NCBI GenBank assembly: GCA_016213775.1
Contig: JACQZR010000004.1
Location: 1-64,000 of the forward strand
Source: Acidobacteriota bacterium
Lineage (GTDB): Bacteria > Acidobacteriota > Terriglobia > Bryobacterales > Bryobacteraceae
Direction: 5' to 3'
Length of the DNA: 64,000 nt
Shown here: piece by piece, positions 51,859 to 61,027 of the stretch
Layout of the letters: each line of letters begins with the position of its first letter
Numbering within the stretch: the first letter of the stretch is position 1
Position numbers and translations under genes: made by a program
Notes under the pieces: generated by a model
Databases searched by the model: none
What the model saw: the letters and a program-made list of their open reading frames with translations, nothing else
Told to the model about the DNA's origin: nothing

Positions 51859-52839
51859 ATGTTTCCTGCCACCGCCCTCGCTGCGTTGATGCTTTTTCCA
51901 GCCGCCGGAGCGGATTTGAGATTCCCATCGGGCAATCAATGGACTCGTGTCACTCCCGCGCAGGCCGGCTGGAACGCAGCAGCGCTGGACGCCGCGCTCC
52001 ACTATGCGGGCTCGCACAAAGCCAACGCCGTAGTGGTGCTGCATCGCGGTCGCATTCTCGCCGAGAAGCAATGGGGCAATCCGGCGCCGGAAGATGTCGC
52101 CTCGGTTCAGAAGAGCGTCGTCGCGGTGTTGTGCGGCATCGCGAAGGAGAAAAAGCTCATCCGCCTGGAGGACGTCGTGTCCGATCACCTCGGCGCCGGA
52201 TGGTCAAAGGAATCCCGCGAGCAGGAACGCGACATCACACTTCGTCACCTGCTCACCATGACCAGCGGCACCACTGACTCGCTGGAGTATCAAGCCGAAG
52301 CCGGGGCGCGCTGGCGCTACAATTCCGTCGCTTATCAGAAATTACTACCGGCCCTGGCCAAGGCTTCCGGAAAATCAGCGAATGATCTCACCATGGAATG
52401 GCTCACAGGACCGCTGGGAATGACGCGCTCGCAATGGCGGGACCGCCCCGGCACCGGCGGGATGGTCGGCTTCGTCACCACCGCGCACGACCTCGCCCGT
52501 TTCGGATTGCTCGTGCTCGCCGAGGGCAATTGGGCCGGCAAGCAGATCGTTCCCGCCGCATGGATTCGCGAGATGCTGCGGCCGTCCCAACAACTCAACC
52601 CTGCCTACGGATACCTCTGGTGGCTCAACGGCCAACACGTGCTGCGTGCCAACGGGCAGAAAGCCGGTACGCGGATTCCCGCCGCGCCAAAGGATCTGGT
52701 GGCCGCACTCGGAGCGCGTCATCGCAAAGTGTACGTGGTACCCAGCCTGGAACTGGTCGTTACTAAGACCGGGCCGGACGAAGCGGAGTTCGACAACGGC
52801 TTCTGGACCGAGTTGATGAAGGCCGCCCCAGGAAAGTAA
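51859..52839 (+). CDS. Secreted serine hydrolase, class C beta-lactamase fold
   Basis: A 326-residue protein starting seven bases after the kinase stop. Signal peptide ends near AAGADL. Catalytic motifs are SVQK (Ser82, Lys85), YNS in WRYNSVAY (near residue 154), and a late VVTKTG. The order and length fit the class C beta-lactamase/DD-peptidase/esterase family. It may cleave esters or peptides; beta-lactam hydrolysis is not implied. It is probably in the same transcript as the sigma-kinase pair and the DUF1501 gene that follows. Confidence 0.83.
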   Translation: MFPATALAALMLFPAAGADLRFPSGNQWTRVTPAQAGWNAAALDAALHYAGSHKANAVVVLHRGRILAEKQWGNPAPEDVASVQKSVVAVLCGIAKEKKLIRLEDVVSDHLGAGWSKESREQERDITLRHLLTMTSGTTDSLEYQAEAGARWRYNSVAYQKLLPALAKASGKSANDLTMEWLTGPLGMTRSQWRDRPGTGGMVGFVTTAHDLARFGLLVLAEGNWAGKQIVPAAWIREMLRPSQQLNPAYGYLWWLNGQHVLRANGQKAGTRIPAAPKDLVAALGARHRKVYVVPSLELVVTKTGPDEAEFDNGFWTELMKAAPGK

Positions 52840-52840
52840 T

Positions 52841-54247
52841 ATGGTCGCAATGAAATCGCGCCGCCAGTTGTTGAAGGAGACCTCCGCGGGCTTCCCGTTC
52901 CTCGCGCTCGCAGGCCTGCTGGGACAGGCTTCGCAAGCAGCCCCCACCGCGGCTGCGCGCGCCAATCCACTCGCCGAAAAGGCCCCTCAATTTCCCGCCA
53001 AGGCCAAGCGCGTCATCTTCCTCTTTATGCATGGCGGCCCCGCCGCGCAGGACACCTTCGATTACAAACCGCTCCTCACGCGCGATCATGGCAAGCCACT
53101 TCCCTTTGCGCGCCCGCGCGTGGTTTCGGCGCCCACGCACAACCTGCTCAAATCACCGTGGGTGTTCAAGCGATACGGCCAGAGCGGCATCTGGGTGAGC
53201 GATCTCTTCCCGCACCTTTCCAAGTGTGTGGACGACATGTGCGTCATCAACTCGATGCATGGATCCAACTCGCGGCACGGTGGCGCGCTGTTGGAACTCC
53301 ACACCGGCTCCGACACTTTCGTGCGGCCAAGCATGGGTTCGTGGATCACATACGGATTGGGCACAGAGAATCAGAATCTGCCGGGCTACATCACCATGTG
53401 CCCCACTCTGTCGCATGGGGGCAACAACAACTGGGGATCGGCTTTCCTCCCCGCGCCGTACCAGGGCACGCAGTTGGGGTCGCGCGAGATGCCCTCCGAT
53501 CAGGCCAGGATTCCGTTCATCACCAACACCGAAACACCGCGCGATCTGCAGCGCATGGAAATTGACTTCGCGCGCGAAATGAACCGCGAGCATTCCGAAC
53601 GCAGCGGCCCCGACGCCGCTCTCGAAGGCCGCATCGATTCATTCGAACTCGCTTTCCGCATGCAAGCCGCCGCGCCTGAGTTGCAGGATCTATCCGGCGA
53701 ATCAGCCGCAACGATGAAGCTCTACGGCATGGACGATCCCGTCACTCGCAACTTCGGTCGCATGTGCCTCATGGCCCGGCGCTATTCCGAGCGCGGCGTG
53801 CGCTTTGTGCAATGCACCCACGGCTACTGGGATCAGCATGACCGACTGCGGCAGGATCATTCCAAAAACGCCGCTGAAGTGGACAAGCCAATCGCCGGGC
53901 TGCTTGCCGATCTGAAATCACGCGGGCTGCTCAAGGATACTCTCGTGTTGTGGGGCGCGGAGTTCGGCCGCACACCAACCGCGCAAGGCGGGGATGGCCG
54001 CGATCACAACCCCGAAGGCTTCACCATGTGGATGGCCGGCGGCGGCGTGAAGCCTGGCTTCCGCTACGGCGCAACAGACGATTACGGCTACTTCGCCACC
54101 GAGAACAAAGTCCACTTCCACGATCTGCACGCCACCATGCTGCACCTGCTCGGCATGGATCATTTGAAGCTCACCTACCGCCACGCCGGCCGCGATTTCC
54201 GGCTCACGGATGTTCATGGCAACGTCGTGCGCGATCTCATCGCATAA
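52841..54247 (+). CDS. DUF1501 family Tat-exported protein
   Basis: A 468-residue protein whose ATG lies one base after the previous stop, with AGGAAAG upstream. It starts with a twin-arginine-like leader (KSRRQLLKETSAGFPFLAL). The alkaline-phosphatase-like fold of DUF1501 shows FLFMHGGPAAQDTFDYKP near residue 60, MHGSNSRHGGALLELHTG near 140, RGVRFVQCTHGYWDQHD near 320, WGAEFGRTPTAQG near 370 and GRDHNP. In Planctomycetes and acidobacteria it is usually paired with a DUF1549/DUF1553 cytochrome-like protein, which is missing next to it. Substrate unknown. Confidence 0.88.
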   Translation: MVAMKSRRQLLKETSAGFPFLALAGLLGQASQAAPTAAARANPLAEKAPQFPAKAKRVIFLFMHGGPAAQDTFDYKPLLTRDHGKPLPFARPRVVSAPTHNLLKSPWVFKRYGQSGIWVSDLFPHLSKCVDDMCVINSMHGSNSRHGGALLELHTGSDTFVRPSMGSWITYGLGTENQNLPGYITMCPTLSHGGNNNWGSAFLPAPYQGTQLGSREMPSDQARIPFITNTETPRDLQRMEIDFAREMNREHSERSGPDAALEGRIDSFELAFRMQAAAPELQDLSGESAATMKLYGMDDPVTRNFGRMCLMARRYSERGVRFVQCTHGYWDQHDRLRQDHSKNAAEVDKPIAGLLADLKSRGLLKDTLVLWGAEFGRTPTAQGGDGRDHNPEGFTMWMAGGGVKPGFRYGATDDYGYFATENKVHFHDLHATMLHLLGMDHLKLTYRHAGRDFRLTDVHGNVVRDLIA

Positions 54248-54248
54248 C

Positions 54249-55175
54249 ATGCGCCGCCGCACCTGTCTCGGGCTACTCGGCGCGGCAGTCCTCAACGGCG
54301 CCAATGCGGCCCCCATCGGACTCGCCATCGGTAACTACGGCATGAAGTCGATGAGCGCCGTGGAAGCCACGCAAGCGGTCGCCAAACTCGGCTACGACGG
54401 AATCGAATACGCGCTTACCGACGGCTGGCCGACATCGCCCAAAGTGCTGACGGCGTCCGCCCGCGCGGAGCTTCGGAAACTGCTCGGCGACCTCGGCCTG
54501 GGCCTCCCCTCGTTGATGGAGAGCCTGCCCGCTGGCGTGAACGTGATGGGCCGCGTCAAGAACATGGATCGTCTGAAGGCCGCCGCGCAACTGGCGCACG
54601 AGTTGTCCCCCGCCAAGCCGCCGCTCGTGCAAACCATCCTCGGCTTGAAGCCCGCCGATTGGGACACGAAGAAGCAGGCCATCATCGACGAGCTGCGCGA
54701 TTGGGCGCGGCTCGCCGAATCCGAGCAGATGACGTTCTGCTTCAAGCCGCATGCAGGCAACGCCATCCACTCGCCCGAACAAGCGATCGAGGTGGTTCAA
54801 GCGGTGGCAAGCCCGCGCATCCGCATCAACTACGACTACAGCCACATGGCCGTCGAAGGCCGCCCACTCGAAGAGAGCCTCCGCCAACTGCTGCCCCACG
54901 CCGCCTACGTTCAGGTGAAGGACGCCAAAGGTACACCCGAAAAGTACGAGTACCTGCTCCCCGGCGATGGCAACACCGATTACGTGAAGTACTTCCGCCT
55001 GCTGCGCGAATTGAACTACAAGGGCTGGGTCACCGTCGAGATCAGCTCGATGATCCACCGCAAACCCGATTACGACGCACTCTCCACCGCCCGCCTCTGC
55101 TATCAGCGCATGTCGGAAGCCTTCGGCAAGGCCGCCGTCTCTCGCCCCCGCAAGCGCCAGCTTTCCGCACAATGA
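54249..55175 (+). CDS. Sugar phosphate isomerase/epimerase (xylose isomerase-like TIM barrel), exported
   Basis: A 308-residue protein from the ATG one base after the DUF1501 stop. It starts RRRTCLGLLGAAVLNGANA, a Tat or Sec leader. The AP endonuclease-2-like TIM barrel contains AVAKLGYDGIEYALTDGWP, GLGLPSLMES, FCFKPHAGNAIHSPEQAI, RINYDYSHM (metal ligands), AAYVQVKDAKGTPEKY and YKGWVTVEIS (Glu). Metal-binding Glu/Asp/His positions are present. Members isomerise or epimerise sugars or act on inositol-type compounds; an exported version beside DUF1501 is common in acidobacteria and planctomycetes. Confidence 0.83.
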   Translation: MRRRTCLGLLGAAVLNGANAAPIGLAIGNYGMKSMSAVEATQAVAKLGYDGIEYALTDGWPTSPKVLTASARAELRKLLGDLGLGLPSLMESLPAGVNVMGRVKNMDRLKAAAQLAHELSPAKPPLVQTILGLKPADWDTKKQAIIDELRDWARLAESEQMTFCFKPHAGNAIHSPEQAIEVVQAVASPRIRINYDYSHMAVEGRPLEESLRQLLPHAAYVQVKDAKGTPEKYEYLLPGDGNTDYVKYFRLLRELNYKGWVTVEISSMIHRKPDYDALSTARLCYQRMSEAFGKAAVSRPRKRQLSAQ

Positions 55176-55226
55176 CAAGTTCCTCCTCCGGACTGCGCAT
55201 GTTCCGGTGGAGGAAACAATACACGC

Positions 55227-57284
55227 ATGCGATCATTACTCCTGATTCTCACCGCCATCGGAGCACACGCGGGCACTGTCACCGTACCCGCATCCAACTA
55301 CGGGTCCTATCACTCGAACGGGACGTTTGGATGGACCAACAACCACGGCGTGGCCTATTCGCAAACATCCAACCCGCCGGGAGAAATGCGCAATTTCTTC
55401 GTCTTTGACCTCACCGGACTCGCCGGTAAAATCACCGGAGCCAAACTCCGCGCCTACAATCCAACATCGGGATTCCTTGGACCAGGTAGCGAAGTCTACA
55501 CCCTGTTCGACGTCTCCACAGCATTGGACACACTCATCCCCATCAAGGGCGGAGTGAACACGTTCACTGATCTTGGTACCGGCACGCAGTTCGGCTCCGT
55601 CACTGTCACCGCGACGGCCAACGGCACCATCGTGGAAGTGACACTCAACTCCGCCGGCGTTGCCTACCTCAACTCAGCCAACGGCAAGATCGCTATCGGC
55701 GGCGCGCTCACTGCGCTCACCAAAGCCGGCCCGAGCGAAACGCTTTTCAACAACGGCACCGGGCCGATGATTCGCGAACTGGTACTCACCACCAACACGC
55801 CCGATGTCCCATGCTCCCTCGGCCTCTCGCCAACCACATTAACGCTGGCGTCGTCCAGCAGCAATACGTACGTCGATCTGAAGGTCCTCGCCGGCAGCAT
55901 CTGCCAGTGGAATACCATCAACAACAATTCGTGGGTCAGCACCAATATCACCAGTGGGACCGGTTCCGCCACCATCACCGTCAAGGCGCAGGCCAACCCC
56001 TCCAGCACCACGCGTTTCGCCACCCTCACCATCGGCGGCCAGACGCTGAACGTGCAACAGGCAGGCAATCAGGTCATCGTCCAGGGCAGCCCGCTGCGCT
56101 TCGTCAGCATGACGCCCTGCCGCCTGGTGGAAACGCGACAGGAATACAACTTTGAAGGCCGCGGTTTCCCTTTCGGTCCGCCTTACCTCGCCGAGAACGA
56201 GACGCGTACGTTCACGCCCTCGGCTTCCTCCATCTGCCAGGTCCCCAGTTCGGCGCGCGCGTTCGTGTTCAACGTCACCGCGATCCCGCGCAATGGTGTG
56301 GGCGTCGACTCCATCACCATGTGGCCGGCAGGCGAGTCGATGCCTCAGTTCTACACCCTGCGCACTCCGGACGCGCAGATCGTCGCCAACTCGGCCATAG
56401 TCAAAGCCGGTGTCGCCGGCGGAGTCTCGGTTTATACCCCTAAAGCCACCGACCTCATCGTCGACATCTCCGGATACTTCACCGAAAATGCTTCGGAATC
56501 GAACCTGGCCTACTATCCGCTGACTCCGTGCCGTGTGATTGAAACGCGCGCCGCCTACCGTCCACAGGCCGGCGAGTTCGGACCGCCTTCGCTCGCCGCC
56601 AAGCAGGCGCGCAGTTTCCGCTTCCCCAACAGCTCCGATTGCTCCATCCCCTCCGGCGCATCGGCCTACTCGGTCACCATCACTGTGGTGCCCAAAGGCC
56701 CGCTCCCGTTCCTCACCGCGTGGCCGTCCGGCGCAAATCAGCCCAACGTATCCACCATCAACTCCCCGGCCGGGCGCGTGTTGTCCAACAGTGTCATCCT
56801 GCCCGCGGGCACGAATGCGGCCATCAGCCTCTACGCCTACGAATCCACCGATGTCATTGTGGACATCAACGGCTACTTCGCCCCCGACAACGGCAACGGC
56901 CTGTTCTACTACCCCGTCACGCAATGCCGCATGAGCAGCACGTACAACAGTCCTTCGGTTGGTCCATTCGGCGGGCCGGGCTTCGCCGACAGTGAAACCC
57001 GGACCATCCCCGTACCGCTGTCGCCCTATTGCACCGGCGTTCCAACGTCCGCCAAAGGCTATGCCTTGAATGCAACGGTGTCGCCGGGAGCAACACCGAT
57101 GCCCTTCCTCACCGCGTGGCCGTCGGGCAAGGCGCAACCCAACGCGTCGGTGCTGAATGCCTTTGAAGGCCAGATCGTCACCAACGCGTTCATCGTCCCC
57201 GCGGGCGCCAACAGCGCGGTGGATGTGTACACCTTCAAGAAGACCCAGGTGGTGGTGGATCTCAGCGGCTACTTCGGTCGCTAA
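55227..57284 (+). CDS. Exported BACON-domain protein with C-terminal triple-repeat module
   Basis: A 685-residue protein with a signal peptide (RSLLLILTAIGAHA). Residues 16-190 form a beta-rich domain (VPASNYGSYHSNGTF, FFVFDLTGLAGKITGAKL) like those found in autotransporter-type or DNRLRE-like proteins. Residues 195-285 are a BACON domain (CSLGLSPTTLTLASSSSNTY). Residues 288-685 are the triple-repeat module, beginning LRFVSMTPCRLVETRQEYNF and ending GYFGR. The same module is in the proteins at 20508-22514 and 25771-32076. It lies at the end of the 48.4-57.3 kb plus-strand run, 51 bases after the isomerase gene. Confidence 0.82.
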   Translation: MRSLLLILTAIGAHAGTVTVPASNYGSYHSNGTFGWTNNHGVAYSQTSNPPGEMRNFFVFDLTGLAGKITGAKLRAYNPTSGFLGPGSEVYTLFDVSTALDTLIPIKGGVNTFTDLGTGTQFGSVTVTATANGTIVEVTLNSAGVAYLNSANGKIAIGGALTALTKAGPSETLFNNGTGPMIRELVLTTNTPDVPCSLGLSPTTLTLASSSSNTYVDLKVLAGSICQWNTINNNSWVSTNITSGTGSATITVKAQANPSSTTRFATLTIGGQTLNVQQAGNQVIVQGSPLRFVSMTPCRLVETRQEYNFEGRGFPFGPPYLAENETRTFTPSASSICQVPSSARAFVFNVTAIPRNGVGVDSITMWPAGESMPQFYTLRTPDAQIVANSAIVKAGVAGGVSVYTPKATDLIVDISGYFTENASESNLAYYPLTPCRVIETRAAYRPQAGEFGPPSLAAKQARSFRFPNSSDCSIPSGASAYSVTITVVPKGPLPFLTAWPSGANQPNVSTINSPAGRVLSNSVILPAGTNAAISLYAYESTDVIVDINGYFAPDNGNGLFYYPVTQCRMSSTYNSPSVGPFGGPGFADSETRTIPVPLSPYCTGVPTSAKGYALNATVSPGATPMPFLTAWPSGKAQPNASVLNAFEGQIVTNAFIVPAGANSAVDVYTFKKTQVVVDLSGYFGR

Positions 57285-57317
57285 GATCCACCACCGCGCG
57301 CCGCGAACGCCGCCACG

Positions 57318-57860
57318 TTACTTGCCCATCAGTACCGTGATCCGCGTTTGCGGCGCACGCGCCCGGGCCACGATGCGCACGTAATCCACCTGCCGCCCAT
57401 CGGCAAAATCGAGCAGCGAATACGTCCCCGCCTCCATAGTCACGTTATTGCGAAAGTCCACCACCTGCGCCTGCCCGTTATTGAAGTGCACCTCGGCAAA
57501 GTCAATCTGCGCACGGTTGCTCAACCGCAGAAACAGGTGCTTGCCGCGATTGTTCACGTTCAACGAACTGTCCACCCAGTCCTCACGGCGCTGGATCGTT
57601 TCGCTATCCTCCCAAACCAGCATGTCGCGCCCCGGAGCGACCACCACCCGTGGCGCAAACACCACCGGCGGAGCCCACATGACGCGTTCGCGCACCACAA
57701 CAGTGGGGCGGCTGCGGACAACAACCGTTCGTCCCGGACGCGCCAGCGGATGGCCCGCGCCTAACCGGACATTCACTCGTACAGCAGCCTCCAGACTCAC
57801 CGTTGTGGCCAGCAGAAGAACAGCCGTCATTACTTTGTTTGTGATTGATTTGTTTTTCAT
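57318..57860 (-). CDS. Secreted beta-rich protein, unknown function
   Basis: A 180-residue protein with a signal peptide (TAVLLLATTVSLEAA). Residues 25-75 are rich in Val, Arg and Pro (RPGRTVVVRSRPTVVVRERVMW), then a globular part with WEDSETIQRREDWVDSSLNV, FLRLSNRAQIDFAEVHFNNG and GTYSLLDFADGRQVDYVRIVA. No known family recognised. It is divergent from the toroid-protein gene; the 70-base intergenic region must hold both promoters. Confidence 0.68.
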   Translation of the reverse strand: MKNKSITNKVMTAVLLLATTVSLEAAVRVNVRLGAGHPLARPGRTVVVRSRPTVVVRERVMWAPPVVFAPRVVVAPGRDMLVWEDSETIQRREDWVDSSLNVNNRGKHLFLRLSNRAQIDFAEVHFNNGQAQVVDFRNNVTMEAGTYSLLDFADGRQVDYVRIVARARAPQTRITVLMGK

Positions 57861-57928
57861 GGGTATCAGCCCTTCCTGTCTTTTCCAACACGCCCGCAGC
57901 GGATGTGTTGCTCGTGCAAAATATTAAA

Positions 57929-58819
57929 GTGTCCTCATTTTTTCCTCTGTGCCTGATCCTGCTCACCAACGCTGCGATGGCGCAATCCCCGCGGCAAGCC
58001 GTGGACCGGGCGCTCACCTACCTATCGAACGAAGTGCCCGAATGGAAGAAAGAGAATGGATGTTTTTCGTGTCATAACAACGGCGACGCCGCGCGCGCGC
58101 TGATGCGCGGCGGCAAAATCCGGGCGCTCGAATCCACTCTCGACTTTCTCGGCACCCCCGCTTCCTGGGAGCGCCAGCAAGCCGCCGCCGAATTTCGCGA
58201 CCAGAAACTGGCGCTCGTGCAGTTCTCCTTCGCGCTCGCCGACGCCACCCGCCAGGGCATTGTCAAGAACCTCACCGCGCTGAGGGAAGCGGCCAGGATG
58301 CTCAAGCAAAATCAGGCCGCCGACGGCGCCTGGCGCCTCGATCAGGAAGCTGGCATCGGCTCTCCCGCAACCTACGGAACAGCTCTGTCCACCTATGCCG
58401 CAATCCGGGTACTATCCCAGGCCGGCGGCGCTGACGCTGAAATCGCGCGCGCCCGCCAATGGCTCCAGACGCAGAAACCAGTGGCGACACCCGACCTCGC
58501 CGCGCAGATCCTCACCTTCGATAACGCTGCGTCTCCCGCGGTGGAGACTTTGCTCAAGATGCAGACCAGCGACGGTGGCTGGGGGCCCTATCGCGCCACC
58601 TCGGCGGAAGCCTTCGACACCGCGCTCGCCATCCTCGCCTTAGGCCGGTTCCCCCAGGCGCGTAGTGCCGTTGATCGCGGCGTGACCTGGCTTGTAAAGA
58701 ATCAGTTGGAAAACGGCGGTTGGCCCGCCACCACTCGCCCCAGCGGCAACATCAGCTATGCCCAGCACATCTCCACAACCGGATGGGCTACCTTGGCGTT
58801 GCTGTCGCGGCTGGAATAG
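57929..58819 (+). CDS. Exported alpha/alpha-toroid (squalene cyclase-type repeat) protein with c-haem motif
   Basis: I place the start at the GTG at 57929, which opens a signal peptide (SSFFPLCLILLTNAAMAQ); no clear SD, and an upstream start at 57845 would overlap the divergent gene. About 296 residues. It contains repeats typical of prenyltransferase/squalene-hopene cyclases (LKQNQAADGAWRLD, LLKMQTSDGGWGPYR, LVKNQLENGGWPATT), the QW-like motifs. An unusual CFSCH (CxxCH) near residue 45 suggests one covalently bound haem c, combining a toroid with a cytochrome-like motif. The catalytic DxDD of squalene cyclases is not seen. Function unknown. Confidence 0.72.
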   Translation: MSSFFPLCLILLTNAAMAQSPRQAVDRALTYLSNEVPEWKKENGCFSCHNNGDAARALMRGGKIRALESTLDFLGTPASWERQQAAAEFRDQKLALVQFSFALADATRQGIVKNLTALREAARMLKQNQAADGAWRLDQEAGIGSPATYGTALSTYAAIRVLSQAGGADAEIARARQWLQTQKPVATPDLAAQILTFDNAASPAVETLLKMQTSDGGWGPYRATSAEAFDTALAILALGRFPQARSAVDRGVTWLVKNQLENGGWPATTRPSGNISYAQHISTTGWATLALLSRLE

Positions 58820-59867
58820 TGAACGGTACATCGCGCGTCTTCACCGTGAGCCGCATCTCCACTTTTTCGAAACTATCGACATCGAACTTCCGGTCGATGC
58901 GATTGCCCGCGAGATCCTCCAGCGTCATGCCCGCACGCAGTTGATGCACTCCCGCGCGCCACGGCGCATCCGGAGTAAACACCCATCGCGTCTCATCCGC
59001 CTGCAACGCCACGTCGCCGGCGAGGGTCTTCCCCTCCCCGTCGATCACCCAAAGCAGACGCTGCAACAGCGCTGCATCCATTGGCTCCGGAACATCCACT
59101 CGCAACGGCACGCGCGTCCCCGCCGCCGGTGGATGAATCTTCCAGCCCCCCAATGTCGGCGGCGTGCGATCCGCGGTCCGCACCTGAAAAGTCTTGCGAA
59201 ACTCCCGGGTCAGCGCCGCGCCCTTGCTGTCCGGCCATGCCCGGTCTACTACAAGGTGATACGTGCGGCCCTCCAACAACGCAGGCCCCGCTTCGTTGTG
59301 CGGCACCAGCCCGCGCTTGATCCTGCCCGGATCAAACAACACTGTCAGCCGCGTCTGCGACGGGTCCCACAACTCTTCCTCAATCTCCAGGAACGGGAGC
59401 ATCACTTCCTTCCCGCCGTCCTCCACCAGATGAATCCTGCGCCATGCCTCGCCTCGTGACATCGGCGCGGAGAAATGAATGTAGAGCTTCAACTGATTCG
59501 AAGGCAACACACCGGCCGAGGGATAAATCCGCTCCACACGCGCAGTGGAAGTCACCTCCACCTTCGGCACCGTAAAGCGCGCCTCGAGCAATGGCGCACC
59601 GGGTACCTGCCACGTCGCCTTGTACTTCATCCCGCCCTGCAATGGATACTTCGGACGAAACCGGATCCCCTCGCTCGTCCGTTCATACGACCCCGACAAC
59701 GCGGGCACATCACCCGCCGCATCCACGCGCACGGAGAATCCCTCCGCCGCAGCAGACGCGGCAACGCCGCGCAGAACAAACACGTCCTTCCGCGCGGCGT
59801 CCCTTTCAAGCTGAATGCTTGCGGCCTGAAGGGTCAGCCCCAGGCCGCACAAAAGCAGGAGTCTCAC
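58788..59867 (-). CDS. Secreted Ig-like (SbsA-type) domain protein
   Basis: A 359-residue protein with signal peptide (LLLLCGLGLTLQAA). It consists of beta-sandwich domains: residues 20-100, a central one with VERIYPSAGVLPSNQLKLYI and HFSAPMSRGEAW (the typical bacterial Ig SbsA start), and residues 225-345 with WVFTPDAPWRAGVHQLRAG and LEDLAGNRIDRKF. Such SbsA-like domains occur in surface and secreted proteins. Its start overlaps the stop of the upstream propeller gene by ATGA, so the two are coupled. The convergent toroid gene ends 32 bases inside this gene. Confidence 0.78.
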   Translation of the reverse strand: MRLLLLCGLGLTLQAASIQLERDAARKDVFVLRGVAASAAAEGFSVRVDAAGDVPALSGSYERTSEGIRFRPKYPLQGGMKYKATWQVPGAPLLEARFTVPKVEVTSTARVERIYPSAGVLPSNQLKLYIHFSAPMSRGEAWRRIHLVEDGGKEVMLPFLEIEEELWDPSQTRLTVLFDPGRIKRGLVPHNEAGPALLEGRTYHLVVDRAWPDSKGAALTREFRKTFQVRTADRTPPTLGGWKIHPPAAGTRVPLRVDVPEPMDAALLQRLLWVIDGEGKTLAGDVALQADETRWVFTPDAPWRAGVHQLRAGMTLEDLAGNRIDRKFDVDSFEKVEMRLTVKTRDVPFTIPAATATPR

Positions 59868-60952
59868 GGCAGTTGGAACTGCTTGAGGTTGAGCGCGCCG
59901 CCATCACCGCGAACGAGCATCGCGCCCGTGTTGTTGTCCACTTTGTCCAGGTGATCGACGCCCTTGTACTGCGCCAACGTTTCATAGGGCACACCGGCGG
60001 GTTCCGTCTGCTTGGTGATCGACTCGTACTTGTCCAGCCCCTTTGCCGACAGCTTCATCACGCCGCGGCTGGAGTTGTTCAACAGGATGTAGTCGGTGCC
60101 GCCCTTGCTGTACACAATCATGTCGAGCGGCCGGTTGCGGTTGCCCAGTTCGGCGATCGTCGAACCCATCACCTTCTTACCAGGCGTCAGATCCGAGAGC
60201 GGAAACTTCACCAGCGGAGTGCATGTATACGCGGCCAGAACGTGCGGCTTGTTGTTGATGTTGTAGGTGACGAAGGTGCGGATGGGAGCGTTGGTCTCAA
60301 ACCGTCCATGCGCCCCGTGGAAGATCTCGATGCTCGTTCCCTTATCGGCGCTGGCAAACGGGAACGGCAGAACGCGCAGGTTCGATGCGAACTCTTCGTT
60401 CGACAAGCCGGCCACAATCACTTTGCCGTCGATGAAAGCGAGATCCGTGATAGCTTCCTGCCGTGGCGACTGGCCGCGCGAATTCTTCACATCGGCAGGA
60501 GCGTTCGGAAGCGCTACCTTGGAATGCTTGATCCCATCGAGCGACAGCTCTTCGATCTTGCCCTTGGCATCCACACGCAGTATCGCGGCCGCGGCATCAG
60601 CGCCCTTGCCTCGCGAAACCGAGAAATACGCTTTCTTCGAGACCGGGTTGATCGCCATGTCGTTGATCATCAGTTGATCGGCGGCAATCCCCAGCACCGC
60701 CGCCAGTTTCTCATTGATCCCCGGAACGTCGGCTGCCTGCTGCCCGGGCTTCGAATCGCCCGTATCGAGCGCAAACACCACCGCCTGCTTCGGGTCCGCG
60801 ACAAAGAGTACACCTTCCGGACCAAACGCCAACTGGCCGGCGGTCTGCAATTCAGCCTTCCCGGCCTTCAAAGAGGAACTCATGCTGGCCGCGGAGGCCA
60901 GCGCTAGCGCCAGCACACCGATACAAATCACAGTTAATGCGAGTTTTTTCAC
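59864..60952 (-). CDS. Secreted beta-propeller-like protein
   Basis: A 362-residue protein with a signal peptide (LALTVICIGVLALALASA). Repeated strands such as QLAFGPEGVLFVADPKQAVVF, DMAINPVSKKAYFSVSRG, DLAFIDGKVIVAGLSNE and DMIVYSKGGTDYILLNN suggest a six- or seven-bladed propeller of the NHL/YVTN type. No catalytic motif. Encoded first in a two-gene unit with the Ig-like protein at 58788-59867 (ATGA overlap). The pair may form a secreted complex; function not known. Confidence 0.75.
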   Translation of the reverse strand: MKKLALTVICIGVLALALASAASMSSSLKAGKAELQTAGQLAFGPEGVLFVADPKQAVVFALDTGDSKPGQQAADVPGINEKLAAVLGIAADQLMINDMAINPVSKKAYFSVSRGKGADAAAAILRVDAKGKIEELSLDGIKHSKVALPNAPADVKNSRGQSPRQEAITDLAFIDGKVIVAGLSNEEFASNLRVLPFPFASADKGTSIEIFHGAHGRFETNAPIRTFVTYNINNKPHVLAAYTCTPLVKFPLSDLTPGKKVMGSTIAELGNRNRPLDMIVYSKGGTDYILLNNSSRGVMKLSAKGLDKYESITKQTEPAGVPYETLAQYKGVDHLDKVDNNTGAMLVRGDGGALNLKQFQLP

Positions 60953-61027
60953 GTAGACAATCTCCCAGATTTGGAATGGACTAAACCAGACTATGCTCAG
61001 TCACTTTGTCACGTCGCGACGACGGAG

